From contig NC_133483.1 of assembly GCF_025370935.1 (NCBI RefSeq), forward strand, positions 3,357,632 through 3,421,631: DNA of 64,000 nt, read 5' to 3'. Of the stretch, positions 52,751 through 63,956 are shown piece by piece. The position numbers and the translations under genes were made by a program. Every line of letters starts with the position of its first letter. Position 1 is the stretch's first letter. The notes below the pieces were generated by a model. That model saw nothing but the letters and a program-made list of their open reading frames with translations, searched no databases and was not told the DNA's origin. Origin of the DNA: Choristoneura fumiferana (Eukaryota; Arthropoda; Insecta; Lepidoptera; Tortricidae).

Positions 52751-53098
52751 CGACAGTTGATTTCACAAGAACAATACGCAATATACATGCTGTTTTTAAT
52801 CAATGCGGAATATTTCAACAGTTGGTTGGGTTAATTTGACTGGATATCCTTATGTTTTTCAGGATTTTTTATTTTTTTTGACAAATGACTACATTTGATT
52901 CAATTCCGTTGATATTTTTTACACGGATGTTCAATCGAACTAATTTAATCATCTGCTGAAATATTTTGGATAAACCCTGAGGTCACATTCATATGTTACG
53001 CTGATTGAAACCATTTGTATATGTAGGTAATATTTTTTTGGTATTATATTATATTTATATTTTATAATCTCGCTTTTTCATTTAACTCTCTTGCCAGG

Positions 53099-53293
53099 AC
53101 GCGATACACCCTTTCTATTCTTCTTACTTGTACTCTACCTAACATTTTTGATATGCTATTGCACATTCACAGTGAGTCAGATTTCATGGGTGCGCATTCA
53201 AAATCACGAAAACACATACGTGCAATGTTTAAGCACGGACATCTTGTTTTGGGTAACACCCATGTCAATCGTTGGATTGAAGCAAGTGATAAA
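53099..53293 (+). CDS. possible internal exon of an unknown gene
   Basis: An open 65-codon segment lies between a pyrimidine-rich acceptor ('ttaactctcttgccag', ending 53098) and a consensus donor (GTAAGT beginning 53294). In the open frame it encodes a hydrophobic stretch (FLFFLLVLYLTFLICYC) followed by ISWVRIQNHENTYVQ. The Cys and Trp spacing is faintly like an Ig V-type strand pair, but I cannot assign a family. Exon length 195 bp is a multiple of three. No neighbouring exon was found, and chance occurrence of both sites in AT-rich DNA is quite possible. The TM-like stretch could equally be noise. Confidence 0.25.
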
Positions 53294-53890
53294 AGTAAGT
53301 AATTTATCTTCTTCATTAATGTCTAAAGTGACTGTTTAAAAACATTGAAATTTTAAAACAGAATTGACGAGTAAATTTAGTCCCGATAAAACATTTTCGG
53401 AATGTTGGACGTTGAGCCATCGATGACACCCTGTATAGTATGGAACATTGTTACGAGGTCGCAATTTTCGGATATGTTGATGACATGAGAGGCGAGGGTG
53501 TAAACTAATTTAGAAGGGCGATGTTGCTGGACAAACTTGTCAATATGTCGTCGAACAATTTGGTACCCTTGTCAATGAACTGAACAAAAATATTAAAAAA
53601 AAAACAATCAAAAGTGAACCACATTTGGGAATGGAGTTGCAAATTACTTGACAAAATTGTCTATTTGTAAGAATTTGAGCTAGCTTTTCTTGGGTTATTG
53701 TACTGAGCGTACTAAATTCAACCCCGACCAATCCACTCAAATAACTTGATCGCTTGAATACGCCAATATTGCCCTCTTCAGACAAAAGGCGGTATCTCAA
53801 AAAAAAGACTTGAGTTATACAATCTGATTGAGAATGTCTAAAGTTACAGTTAACTAAATAATCTGAAAGAGTTTTTTAAGATACCCCCTT
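53294..53890. other. unassigned
   Basis: No gene. An 86-codon minus frame (53540-53800) has no recognisable motif. Confidence 0.35.
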
Positions 53891-53901
53891 TTGCTTTTAT
53901 T

Positions 53902-54220
53902 CATCATCATCACAGCCTATATATGTCCCACTGCTGGGCACAGGCCTCCTCTCACAATGAGAGGGCTTGGGCCGTAGTTCACACGTGGGCCCAGTGCGGA
54001 TTGGGAACTTCACACACACCATTGAATTGTTTCGCTGGCTTGTGCAGGTTTGCTCACGATGTTTTCCTTCACCGTACCTAAACCTCGTGGTAAATTTCAA
54101 ATGTTATTTCATTTCGCACATGAATTTGGAAAAACTCAAAGATGCGAGCCGGGGTTTGAACCCATGATCCTCTGCTTGAGAAGCGATAGGTCAAACCACT
54201 AAGCCACCACGGCTCGCCGG
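53902..54220 (-). mobile_element. tRNA SINE with clear TSD
   Basis: (CAT)n, 'cagcctatatatgtcccact', body, antisense B box, 'gccaccacggct' and a short 'cgccgg' extension. 'ttgcttttatt' flanks both sides (53891-53901 and 54221-54231), with 1-bp ambiguity at the junction. Confidence 0.9.
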
Positions 54221-54231
54221 TTGCTTTTATT

Positions 54232-55352
54232 AGAGCAAAATAATAGTCTAAGGGTTACGTTTAAAAAAAAACACAGATTTTCGTTGACTGAAATAATTTT
54301 CTGCTGATAAACACAAAAAATATTAACTTTTCACTTGTCCATCTAAAACCAATTAGACGCTAAGCCTAATACTTGAACTGATATCCTCCTGAGTTCTGAC
54401 TTTTTTAACAAACTTAGTGCTTGAGACCTAGACGTGGTTGATCTGCTTTGTTATTTTGGGTATTATTAAAAAAATCTTAGAATTCTTTATTCAATGAACA
54501 ATTTTTACTTTTTGTACTTTATATTATAAAGTACATTAGGCCGTTATTCATAGTGTTAATTGGTCCTTTATAAAGTACGCGAGGGCTCAGGAGGTTAAAA
54601 GATAGGAATCTCTAAGAGTTCCTTGTAAAGCTATGGAACGCTAAAAATGTCTTGAAAATTAACAACTTAAATATCAGTCGCTTAGTATCATGTTTCACTT
54701 GAAAAGTAATTACACAATAATTAAAATAACGATAACGTTATTTTAACTACCTTCGGGGGTAAAGTAATTATTATTTTACTGCTACTAAAATTAAACTTAG
54801 TGAAACCGCGCTTTAATCAGGCCTGGTTATTAAAGGGATTGGTGTTCATTTAATTACTAGCTTTTACACGCGGGTTTGCACACTTGAAACATTAGTCTAG
54901 ATATTGAAATTCGACTATTTTGCTGAATACGGTTTTTAATTATTTTTGACGATGCGTGTTATTGAACGGAAAAGCAATTTTGAACCACCTTTTAAAAGAT
55001 ATAACAGAGTTATAAAGGTTTAAAATTTAAGACTAGACAGGAAGATAAACTAGCGTTTGAAGTCACCCGCCATGCAGTAGATCCATACTTACTACCTACC
55101 TACATGGAGAAAAGCGTTTTAGAAATAGGCAGAAACAATAAAAAAATGTGGTTGAATTCAATTTTCAACTGCATTTGATATTTTTGAACATGAAACTCCC
55201 GTGAGACTCACTCATATGAAATATATGACCCGGAAATGTATGTAGTTGACATTTTCATTGTAATCATGATGATATTATCAAAGGCGGTAATTTAACTTTT
55301 TTCCACCTCTCTGTCCCCAAAACTTTAAACTGCCTTCCTTTTTAAGGAGCGG
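54232..55352. other. unassigned, 1.1 kb
   Basis: AT-rich, no ORF of note. 'cctttataaagtac' words at 54520 and 54570 are the only local repetition. Confidence 0.4.
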
Positions 55353-55485
55353 CCATACCGCTGCTTAAAATACGCAAACGGTGCGGAATCGCAGTGACGT
55401 GCCGTAAACGTCACGAGTTTTGTTCGGTAAAGTCCTGACGTTTACGGCACGTCACTGCGATTCCGTATTTTAAGCAGCGGTGTGG
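55353..55485. mobile_element. hairpin MITE, about 50-bp arms
   Basis: 'ccataccgctgcttaaaata' and 'ggaatcgcagtgacgtgccg' are mirrored by 'cggcacgtcactgcgattcc' and 'tattttaagcagcggtgtgg'. The centre is about 25 bp. Confidence 0.85.
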
Positions 55486-55715
55486 AGAGCATGCGATAAA
55501 AAACGGTTCGCATACGATGCGTCACTGCGATTCCGTACTGTCACGATAAATACACACAGAGGGCGGCCATTCTCATTTTATCGTGTAGCTAATTATCGTA
55601 CCGCTTTTTTTGTCAGGCAAAAGCGACACGGCACTGGAACTGACTGCATATATAGGAAAAGGATGGCTGCCATTTATACTTATCTGTGCACGCAAGTCTA
55701 ATTAGCCGTTTACAT

Positions 55716-55950
55716 TTACTTGCCCGAATTTAATTTGCCCGAATGTCACTTGCCATACCAACGTTTGCCATAAAATATATAGAACCGTGCTGCTTTCAGG
55801 ATTTTTTTTAAATGTCATCATATAGAATGCAGTAGGTTAGGTTAGTTTAATATCAACTCTGAAGAAATTATTATTTCAGAAATAAATTACTTTATGGCAA
55901 ATGAAAATTCTAGAAAACGATACATTCCGGGCATATGAAATTCGGGCAAA
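55716..55950. mobile_element. foldback-like element
   Basis: 'cttgcccgaatttaatttgc' and 'cacttgcca' at the left pair loosely with 'tggcaaatg' and 'tgaaattcgggcaaac' at the right. The centre shares 'ttaggttagttt' with the elements at 35938 and 59318. Confidence 0.55.
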
Positions 55951-56434
55951 CGATAGAGAACCATAATTGCCGTGTCACTAGTGCGGGAAAAAAGCGGTAC
56001 GGTAATGAGCTGTCTGTGACTGTGCACAATAAAATGAGAATCGCCGAGGGACAGACCGCGGGAAGCTACTTTGTTTTATGTAAAGGAAGATGCCAAAGTT
56101 CCTTAAAGGTGCACATTGGCATTTCCTCGTCGTTCCTCATTCAAAGTTATAACGTGGATTGAGGAATCCCCATTTCATAATCACGTTTTTTACGTCCCAC
56201 ATAAAATTTCCAACGCAGCGGAAATTATCGCCCTTCAATCCTTATCGCTTTTATGCGCACGCTCAATTCCCGGTAACAATAATAAAATAAGGTGTCCAAA
56301 TTCTGGAACGTGGATTCCGTTCAATTTTGATAGAGCTGGTAGATGATACTGGGTGGTATTCCGCTACGTTAAAGTGATAGACAGCCAGTGAATTGAAAAT
56401 TGGAAAAAAAAACTTATTTTTCGATGAGAGGGTG
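55951..56434. other. unassigned
   Basis: Two overlapping plus frames of about 75 codons without motifs; no gene called. Confidence 0.35.
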
Positions 56435-56590
56435 GAAGGAAAACGAGCATGCGGGTCATCTGATGGGAAGTAATCACCACCGCCTATGATTACCTACCAA
56501 CAACTCAAGTAGAGTCATTGGTCTGTTGCCGGCCGTTAAAGAAAGTATAAGGCCTTTTCTTGAAGACCCCGGTGACTTGTTGTAGGAAAT
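56435..56590 (-). mobile_element. LINE 3' end fragment
   Basis: 'acgagcatgcgggtcatctg', 'taatcaccaccgcctatgat', 'aggccttttcttgaagaccc' matches 52605-52750. Confidence 0.65.
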
Positions 56591-56614
56591 ATTTCTGTTT
56601 CGTACGGAACCAGA

Positions 56615-56728
56615 GGGGCTACTACGAAACTCGTCGTACCGTCCCTCTCGCTCTCGTATTAAATAGTATAAGTGTCAGAGGGACCGCACGACACGAACTT
56701 CGAGTTCCGAGTTTCGTAGTAGCCCTGC
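56615..56728. mobile_element. palindromic 'ctactacgaaac' MITE
   Basis: 'gggctactacgaaactcg' mirrored by 'cgagtttcgtagtagccc', with centre 'tcgtattaaatagtataagt'. The family is that of 49952-50080, and the central part is in the opposite orientation here. Confidence 0.82.
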
Positions 56729-56968
56729 TGCACTGGCAGGGACAAAATATGCTGGAGCTTCGCTGGCCGCTACCGCAGTGCGCTCGCTTCGCTGGATCTG
56801 TTCGCGTTGTGATCACAATTGTACCTAGTCGTATTTAATCCTCCTCACTTTGACAGTTAGTAAAGTAAATACAGTGAAAGTAAATACCAATTACATTATC
56901 GAAATTTCTTTGAAGTAGGAAATATTTGACATCTTCCAGTGCTGGTTACGTAAAAATGTAATGTATAT

Positions 56969-57771
56969 GTCGGCGGCCGATCGTAAAATCCGCCAGATCA
57001 CGAGATTCCTAGGCATATCGTGAAACGCCGCCATTTCATGATATGCCTAAACGTTGGCCAGGCATATCACGATGTGCCTGAGAAATAATACGGCAGATCG
57101 ATTAGAGCAACGCATTCGTCGATATTCCTAGCTCTATACCGGGCACATCGTAAAATAGTTTCTTATTTGGCCACTGGTGGCGCTGCGTATGCAATGGCGG
57201 CCGTGACCAGCTGACCGGCCGTGTTTGTTTAGCGCGTGAAAAATGTCGGTGTCGCAATAAAATGATCTTTAAACCGAAAATAGTGATTGAATTCAAAATA
57301 GAAGTGCAAAAGAAAAAGAACCTTTTGAACATCAGCTCCGTTCTTTTTATGTGAATCAAACGGATTCTGTGCACAATGTGAAAAAACCATGGACGTCTGC
57401 CCGTATTTTAGAGGTTAGTATTTTGTTGGTAAATAAAGTATTCACTAGTTGTTATTTATTTACATAGAAAAATTTAGGTACGACGAGCGAAGCGAGGAGT
57501 GGTTAGTATTAATTGTGATCACGACGCACGAGCCGAGCGAGCGAAGCGAGCGTGCCGCGGCAGCGGCCGGCGAAGTGCCAGAACCGATATGGCGGCGTTT
57601 CATGATATGCCTAGGAATTTCAAGATCTGCCTAAACGTGACTAGGCAAATCGCTAAACGGTGAGTTATGAACGATATGGCGGATGTCCCTTAGCCAATTC
57701 ATGAAATGGCGGCATTTCACAATATGCCTAGGAATTTCGTGATCTGGCGGATTTTACGATCGGCCGCCGAC
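56969..57771. mobile_element. 803-bp TIR element with GC-rich core
   Basis: Ends TGTCGGCGGCCGATCGTAAA and its reverse complement form TIRs that stay alignable for about 85 bp. TA directly flanks both ends. 'ggcatatc(g/a)tga'/'catgatatgcct' words recur at about 57010, 57040, 57060, 57610 and 57725 in both orientations. The core (57165-57420) is partly GC-rich and includes CCATGGACGTCTGCCCGTAT followed by a donor-like GAG|GTTAGT. No transposase ORF. Confidence 0.75.
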
Positions 57772-58157
57772 ATATCTAAAGTCATTTATTAATAACAAAA
57801 TCGTTCAAAATATGTCATGCGTAGCGTTATGTCAGTGCTCTGGTTTTTATGCCTCATTTACGTCGCTTGGAAGATGATGATAACTCCCTTGGTTTATTAT
57901 AGAAAAAACGCGTCAGGTTTTATGACAGCGATGATTGCCAGGAGCCCCGCGGAGCCAAATTAACGCGGGAAATAACTAAGGATTGCTAGCCTGTATCAGT
58001 TTTTAGGGCCCCGTATCAGCTCCTATATGTTTTTCTCGCGGAGGTCATCTTGAAATATTATATAGCCTAGGTCACTCCGACAGTTATGATGAATATTGAT
58101 ACCTCATATGTTAAAATGTGTTCAGCCGTTTACGTTGCAGAGAGGAACAAAGAAATA
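57772..58157. other. unassigned; degenerate repeat 58000-58150
   Basis: 'gtgttcagccgtttacgttg' and neighbours look like a decayed relative of the interspersed repeat family that follows. No gene. Confidence 0.35.
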
Positions 58158-58290
58158 TCCCTACTATCCCTACTTCCCTACTAATATTATAAATGCGAAA
58201 GTAACTCTGTCTGTCTGTCTGTCTGTCTGTTACGCTTTCACGTCGAAACCACTGAACCGATTTTGATGAAATTTGGTATATAGATATTTT
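58158..58290 (+). repeat. interspersed repeat end with (TCTG)n
   Basis: 'ctactaatattataaatgcg', 'aaagtaactctg', (TCTG)n, 'cgaaaccactgaaccgattt', 'tgatgaaatttggtata'. Same order at 62929-63040. Confidence 0.7.
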
Positions 58291-58599
58291 GAACCCCAAG
58301 GATCAACATAGGATACCTTTTATTCCGGTAGAGGGCGCCACCGCGCGATAACCTAGATCCGCGCAGACGAAGACGCAGGCTTAAGCTAGTACTTACATAA
58401 ATACATAAAAAATATATACGTACATACTCACATACATGATTCTCCTTCAGGCAGTCCGTTAAAAATACCGAAACTTCGAACCGTTCCAATTTATAAGCAT
58501 GAAATCAATCGTTTGATAAAGAAACGCATTATTTCTCGTGTAACGCATTATCTATATCGAACAAATTTTGCTAAGTAGATCGAGAGATTTTCGCTCTCA
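58291..58599. other. unassigned
   Basis: Short stretch with no recognised feature; an 83-codon minus frame is not supported. Confidence 0.3.
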
Positions 58600-58955
58600 A
58601 AGTCAAGTCAAAGTCAAAATATCTTTATTCAATTTAGGCCAAAACAAGCACTTATGAATGTCAAAACAAAATCTACCACCGGTTCGGAAAAACCTCTGTT
58701 GAGAAGAATCCGGCAAGAAACTCAACGAGGTATATTTTTTAAACAGATTTACAATATTATTAAATGATAATCTATACATCACAAGTATTTAACACAACTT
58801 TATTTTTAACACAGTAGGTTCGCTATTTAAAGGGATCGCTAATGCGGATCGGAATTATTTCCAAATATCCCTGTCCATGATATAATCATTAACTTTATAA
58901 TACGCCTTAGATATTAATGTCTTCTTGACAATAGATCTGATCTCTATTTAGCAAC
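58600..58955 (-). mobile_element. LINE 3' UTR, minus strand
   Basis: Longer copy of 7772-8055: 'caagtcaaagtcaaaatatc', 'aatctaccaccggttcggaa', 'cggcaagaaactcaacgagg', 'gggatcgctaatgcggatcg'. The opposite-strand tails at 5844 and 62609 match its beginning. Confidence 0.78.
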
Positions 58956-59317
58956 ACCAACTAGTACGGTAGTACGGAACCATTCATGTATAAGCCCGAC
59001 TCGTACTAGGCGGTTACCATCCAGAACCCTGTAAATCTGACCCCAGGGGCGTCCCTGATTTCATTAGAAGTTCCAACTTGCTCCAGATTGTGTCAATTCA
59101 TAATTCTCTTCACTGTTTGCATTCGTGATGAATTTCATGATTAAGATTGTTTTTTTGGAATCTTTTTGTATTTTTTATTTCAATTCCAAATTTTTACTTT
59201 TACGGTCATCCCGTAAAACCTAAATTGAAAATATTTGTATTTTCTATTTCATTGATGTTCGGATTTCTTTGACGAGAATTGCGTTTGATTCTAATTTGAT
59301 GGTATCCGTTCATTCGC
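58956..59317. other. fragment of the tRNA-containing retroelement
   Basis: 59148-59240 ('ttttttggaatctttttgta', 'ttttacggtcatcccgtaaa') matches the A-rich end of 6941-7381. The rest is unassigned. Confidence 0.5.
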
Positions 59318-59700
59318 AACTAACGTTTGGCAACCTGTTTCATTTCGCAAACTCTAAAACTGTAAATATTTCAGGACTTATTTCAGGGCCATCGTGTAGA
59401 ACTCTTTATGTGGGTTAGGTTAGTTTATATTAAATATAATGACCCGGATAACTCACGTCTTAAATCGAGTTTAGCTCGAAATCCGCAGCCCTGAAACAAA
59501 ACAACATGAAACATGTCGAGCTAAACTCGATTTAAGACGCGAGTTATCCGGGTCATTATATTTAATATGAGTGAGTCTCACGGTAGTTTTAGGTTAGTTT
59601 AATAAAAAACCTTTACAGTTTCAGAAATATTAAACAGTTGCGAAATGAAAAGTTGCAAAATGAAACAGGTTGCCAAGCGTTAGTTGCGAAACATTAGTGA
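59318..59700. mobile_element. foldback-like element with nested hairpin
   Basis: Same outer and inner arms as 35938-36175 ('aacgtttggcaacctgtttc' ... 'gaaacaggttgccaagcgtt'). 'aggttagttta' occurs on both sides of the insertion that contains 59429-59567. Confidence 0.75.
59429..59567. mobile_element. hairpin MITE nested in the foldback element
   Basis: 'tattaaatataatgacccgg' and 'ataactcacgtcttaaatcg' are mirrored by 'cgatttaagacgcgagttat' and 'ccgggtcattatatttaata'. Arms are about 50 bp. Confidence 0.85.
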
Positions 59701-59719
59701 ACCTAATTTGATACCTCAA

Positions 59720-60190
59720 TGTCGCGGGTAGACCTTGTGCAAGGTTCATGCGGATTGCTACCACCATCTTACTCATTAATCCTGCCGCCAAGCAACAGCG
59801 CTTGAAAGAAAGAAAGAAAATAATTTATTTATAACAGCAATGACACATAATTAGTAAAAATAACAATAAGAGATGTTGCCGCTATAAAAAGGTCCCGGCT
59901 CAGCATATCGCTGGTTGATAACCAGCACTGGTCTTCCGCCGGGCCACAGGAGAGTGAAATTACGGAAAGTCACACAAAACAAATCAAATACAAAAAAAGC
60001 TACGAGACTAAAATATAAGTTGGCTGTATAGCCCACATTATCATGGCCACAGTACATGTAATGAAAAAGATAAAAATAATTTGACATTGACATACGACAA
60101 TTACAATGCTTGCACTGCTGTGTTCCGATAAAGTAAGACAGTCGTTGATATTACCGGAAAAAAGGTTAGCTATAGAACCCACTGGGCAAG
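59720..60190 (-). mobile_element. LINE 3' end region, minus strand
   Basis: 59801-59830 (GAAAGAAAGAAAG, 'aataatttattt') looks like an antisense LINE tail. The following 'aaggtcccggctcagcatat' to 'ccgggccacagg' is GC-richer and may be 3' UTR or coding end. 59720-59800 matches the distal part of 31370-31443 in reverse. Confidence 0.45.
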
Positions 60191-60509
60191 GTATAGTGAA
60201 AATATTTCTAACGAGTTCCCTATACTTGTTTTCATTAAGATTGATGACAAATACTTACGTAACATAACATGTAACGTAACGTAACAATGTAACGCAACGT
60301 AACACATGAAATCATTTAGTTCCCATAAAATGTTTTTTTTTTCATGATAGATCTTAAAGTGCTTTAACTAGTATATTATAGTCTAGTTTTAGCATAAGGA
60401 GCATAATGCACTATGTGGTGTGTTAAGTCTGGGCAGAATGGACATAGGATAGTTTTCAGATTACAGACAAAGTCGCGGGTAACAGCTAGTTCAATGCAAA
60501 GGTAAACGA
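60191..60509. other. unassigned; short 'aacgtaacgt' run
   Basis: 'gtaacgtaacgtaac' words at 60270-60305; no gene. Confidence 0.35.
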
Positions 60510-60742
60510 TATAACCAACAAAAGTTGGTTAACCCCCGATTTTGTCACTTCAGAGTTCAATATCTCAAAAACGGCTAAACCGATTTTGATGAAACATGTC
60601 TAAGAACCATTGCTTGAAAACCTGCTTTCAAATTAAAAAACTACATTCAAATCGGTCCACCCGTTTAAGAGCTATGGTGCCACAAACAGACACACATAGC
60701 GGTCAAACTTATAACATCCCTCTTTTTGCGTCGGGAGTTATT
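60510..60742 (+). repeat. interspersed 'ctcaaaaacggctaaaccga' repeat, copy 1
   Basis: Blocks 'caatatctcaaaaacggcta', 'caaatcggtccacccgttta', 'agagctatggtgcca' and 'ccctctttttgcgtcggg' match 61622-61838 in order. Fragment inverted at 24917. Confidence 0.8.
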
Positions 60743-61464
60743 TTTAATAAATCTAACCAAATTTAATTTAATGCGACAGGAACAGCTAAATTAATTTTAT
60801 TTACTACAATCCCTTTTTAACTGCTTAAATGAATTTGCTTAATTAAATCGCGCAATAAATTGTCCAAAGCAAACAAAAAACACGAAACATGAAAAAAAAC
60901 CCTTTTTGTGACACGTACAAAAGCTAATGCTTTGATAAATTATACGGCCCATCCAATAATTTTGTATTCAAATTCAATGAACAGGCGCCTTAATTCCCTT
61001 AGCTTTGCGGTCTAGATGACAAAAGCACAAATTTAAACACCTTTTCTCCATCCCACGTAGTAGAACTAACTACTCTAAGAACATGTTTATCAAGCGTGCA
61101 TGTACACTTTATAATAAAAATAAAAAACTTATAGACATATTCAACAATACAATAGGCGCATTAAAAAATGTTTTCAAGACAAAAATTAGTTAATGTAGTG
61201 TACTTTACTTTGTTTTGGATGTTAACTTTAAATTTATTGAAATGGACTTCATTACAACAAGTTTAGCAAAATTGTATAAAGAAGAACGAAATAGGTAGGA
61301 ATGCAAGTTTTTAGGTAAGAAATAAAATAGTAATATAGTACACATTTTTGTTAGTGTGATATTTAGTTGTAATTTTAAACAAATACTTGAAAATTGCGGT
61401 AATATGCTGCATTTCTTGTATTTCTTAGATAGTACTTTTGGAAACTATAGGTCTGTAATAGTTG
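60743..61464. other. unassigned
   Basis: AT-rich; no feature. Confidence 0.35.
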
Positions 61465-61528
61465 CATATAAAATATTTGTAACCTTGCCTTTGGGTGACT
61501 GTTTGTTTCACAATAAATAAATAAAAAC
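61465..61528 (+). mobile_element. LINE 3' end
   Basis: 'gtaaccttgcctttgggtga' style sequence followed by 'tttcacaataaataaataaa' is a LINE 3' end type I know from Lepidoptera. Confidence 0.55.
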
Positions 61529-61598
61529 ATAAGTATGCACTAGGTATGTAGACCAAGCATTTGTATAAAACCTATGTTAGGTACCGACAATTATAATA

Positions 61599-61616
61599 AC
61601 CTAACCTAACCTAACC
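61599..61616 (+). repeat. short telomere-like (CCTAA)3 tract
   Basis: 'aacctaacctaacctaacc'. The insect telomeric repeat is TTAGG. Only about three units and no flanking subtelomeric element, so this is a microsatellite-scale tract. Confidence 0.7.
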
Positions 61617-61621
61617 AACAT

Positions 61622-61838
61622 AAAGTTGGAAAGCCCCCGACTTTTTCACTTCATTGTTCAATATCTCAAAAACGGCTGAACCGATTTTGATAAAACATAT
61701 CTAAGAACCATCGCTAGAAAACCTGCTTTAAAAAAACTGCATTCAAATCGGTCCACCCGTTTAAGAGCTACGGTGCCACAGACAGACAGACACATAGCGG
61801 TCAAACTTATAACACCCCTCTTTTTGCGTCGGGGGTTA
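61622..61838 (+). repeat. interspersed 'ctcaaaaacggctgaaccga' repeat, copy 2
   Basis: See 60510-60742; about 85-90% alike by eye, ending 'gcgtcgggggttaa'. A 65-codon minus frame in it is not a gene. Confidence 0.8.
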
Positions 61839-62607
61839 AAAATACTCGAAAACATTTACATTATAGAGGTGATTAGTCAAAATTACCTACTGAAATATTC
61901 CGAATTCATTTTAAAACACCGAATGATTTAAGTCCACTAACTACCACCTACCACTAACGCTGACACACGATACGACCACTATGCATAATATTTTCACAGA
62001 ACGGAAACATTACGACGGGACTAGAAAAACCTTAATTTAAAGTTGTCAATTTAAAACCATCGACTTTAATAAAATACCCCCGATATATATTTTTTTTAAA
62101 TTCTAAACCTCAATCCCTTACCAAAATATATATGAATCAAATGGTCTGAATTAAGCAAAAAAATATTTATTTAAATGTCTGGCATCACATACAAAACAAC
62201 GCTCAACTTTATAACCCGGATACAACAAGCAACGTTTTAGTAATAGAAACAAGCAACAATATAGTTTCTTTGAATGTTTATCTCAGCTTCAGGGCAGGAA
62301 ATCCAAGCCGCATCGGTTAATCTACGTGATGTAGTGTCGGACGGCACTGTCCAGGCTGTCTACCCGTTCGTTCTAGCACATAGAAATATCGACTGCTTGG
62401 ATAGGATGCTGTGTAGATAATTTTATTGCTTAGTTGTGTACAAAAGTCGGGTAGTTGATGCATCTGTAGTAGGAAACACTTTATTTTAGTCTTTTCAACC
62501 AGATTAATTTGCCATTAACTGTAATTTGAGGCCAAACGTAAGCCTATTTTATATAAAAAAGAAGTTATTGCCGACAATGCGTTGGACTATTCCGTACACA
62601 ATAGATG
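61839..62607. other. unassigned
   Basis: No gene, no shared repeat recognised. Confidence 0.35.
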
Positions 62608-62608
62608 G

Positions 62609-62688
62609 TAGATGGTAGATTTTTTTTGACATTCATAAGTGCTTGTTATAGCCTAAATTGAATAAAGATATTTTGACTTTGACTTTGA
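62609..62688 (+). mobile_element. LINE 3' end with TTTGAC tail
   Basis: 'gacattcataagtgcttgtt' ... 'ttttgactttgactttga'; sister of 5844-5921. Confidence 0.75.
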
Positions 62689-62782
62689 ATACGAAATCCT
62701 TAGAAGAATATTACTTGATTTTTTCATAATATCTACGGAAACCTATCTTGGGCGTGTCCGACATGCTCTTGGCCGGTTTTTG
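62689..62782 (-). repeat. 'ggccaagagcg' repeat, end fragment
   Basis: 'gggcgtgtccgacatgctct' plus 'tggccgg' preceded by 'tacgaaatccttagaagaat' is the 5' end of the family at 5234, inverted, directly joined to the LINE tail. Confidence 0.75.
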
Positions 62783-62928
62783 TACCTACTTCTGCGCAAC
62801 TTTCAACTGCTTATATTTAATCCATCATTTAATTTTTTGATTATCTATAAGGTGTTCTACAGCGTTACGATTATGTTTGTCCTAATTTACAGAGTAAGTT
62901 AAGACCAATAACAGATTACTTCCGTAAT

Positions 62929-63040
62929 CCTTACTAATATTATAAATGTGAAAGTAACGTGTGTCTGTCTGTCTGTTACCTTTTCACGCCTCAAACGCTG
63001 AACCGATTTCGACAAAATTCGGCATGGAGATAGTTCGAGT
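62929..63040 (+). repeat. interspersed repeat end with (TCTG)n, copy 2
   Basis: Match to 58158-58290: 'ttactaatattataaatgtg', (TCTG)n, 'acgctgaaccgatttcgaca'. Confidence 0.7.
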
Positions 63041-63064
63041 CTCGAGGAATGGCATATGCTACTT

Positions 63065-63388
63065 TTTACAAGCTTTTATTTAGTTTCACCTGTCCCATTA
63101 TCTGTCTGTCTGTCTGTAATCAAATCTTGCAAATTAAATTCGACCAACTTCCAGTAGTTGGATTGACTTGAAATTTGGTATACTTATGTAAATTGCGTGA
63201 CAATACAATAATCTGGTAGTCTGGCCACGATCGTCCCGCAGGACGGAACTCTTCAACGGTTAATGGCATCAACTTGAACTTTGGTATGCAAATGTAGTTT
63301 AGGTGACAATACAAGTACAGTCAACAAAAAGTACAGTCAGCAAAAAAAGCTTCTATTAAAAATGATTTTTTTACCAAAAACTTTTATC
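63065..63388 (+). repeat. interspersed ~320-bp repeat, copy 3
   Basis: Same block order as 20342-20672, down to 'acagtcagcaaaaaaagctt' near the end; one short deletion near 63213. Confidence 0.8.
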
Positions 63389-63956
63389 TTTGAAAAATTC
63401 ATAGTACCCGCGGGATAGCGATAAACGAACAATAGTGATTTATATAAGTCTGACTAAGAGTAAACGTACGACCATCATTCTTCGTATCATCGGCGTCTCA
63501 ATCCCCTTCTCCGAGACTAAGTACACGATGCATTATTAATTACTAAGCAGGTCAAAATTAAACAAAAGCTGCGCCCTTCCGGCAGCCGCTGAGCGTCCCA
63601 AATAAATCGCTGCCTTCGAGAACTTTCTGAGCACTTCGCGTCTTATAATAATTAATGGCTGTACTTTGTTGTAGAGTAAGAGATCGGGTCAATGGAATAT
63701 TTTTCTAAGTAAAAATACGACATATGCTCACGTAATAGTCGAAAACCATGCAACCACCCAACGCACAAAGCACATCATGCTTTAATTCCTTTTTTGCTTC
63801 CGCTATGAAAGGCATAAGGTAATATTTTTCTACGATGTCGACTGGGGCCATGTACTACAATTGTCGCCTTTTTTACTTCAGTCGGCCAAAACGGAACATT
63901 AAAATTATAACATCACTTTTACAATTACACATAAGGCTGGGTTCACAAGAAAAAAA
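63389..63956. other. unassigned
   Basis: No gene. Short 'cgcgggatagcgataaacga' word at 63411 relates to 36424. Confidence 0.35.

Noticed and set aside
61599..61616. Chromosome end or internal telomere
   Set aside because: Only about three CCTAA units; the same word occurs within dispersed elements (for example 55829 and 59413).
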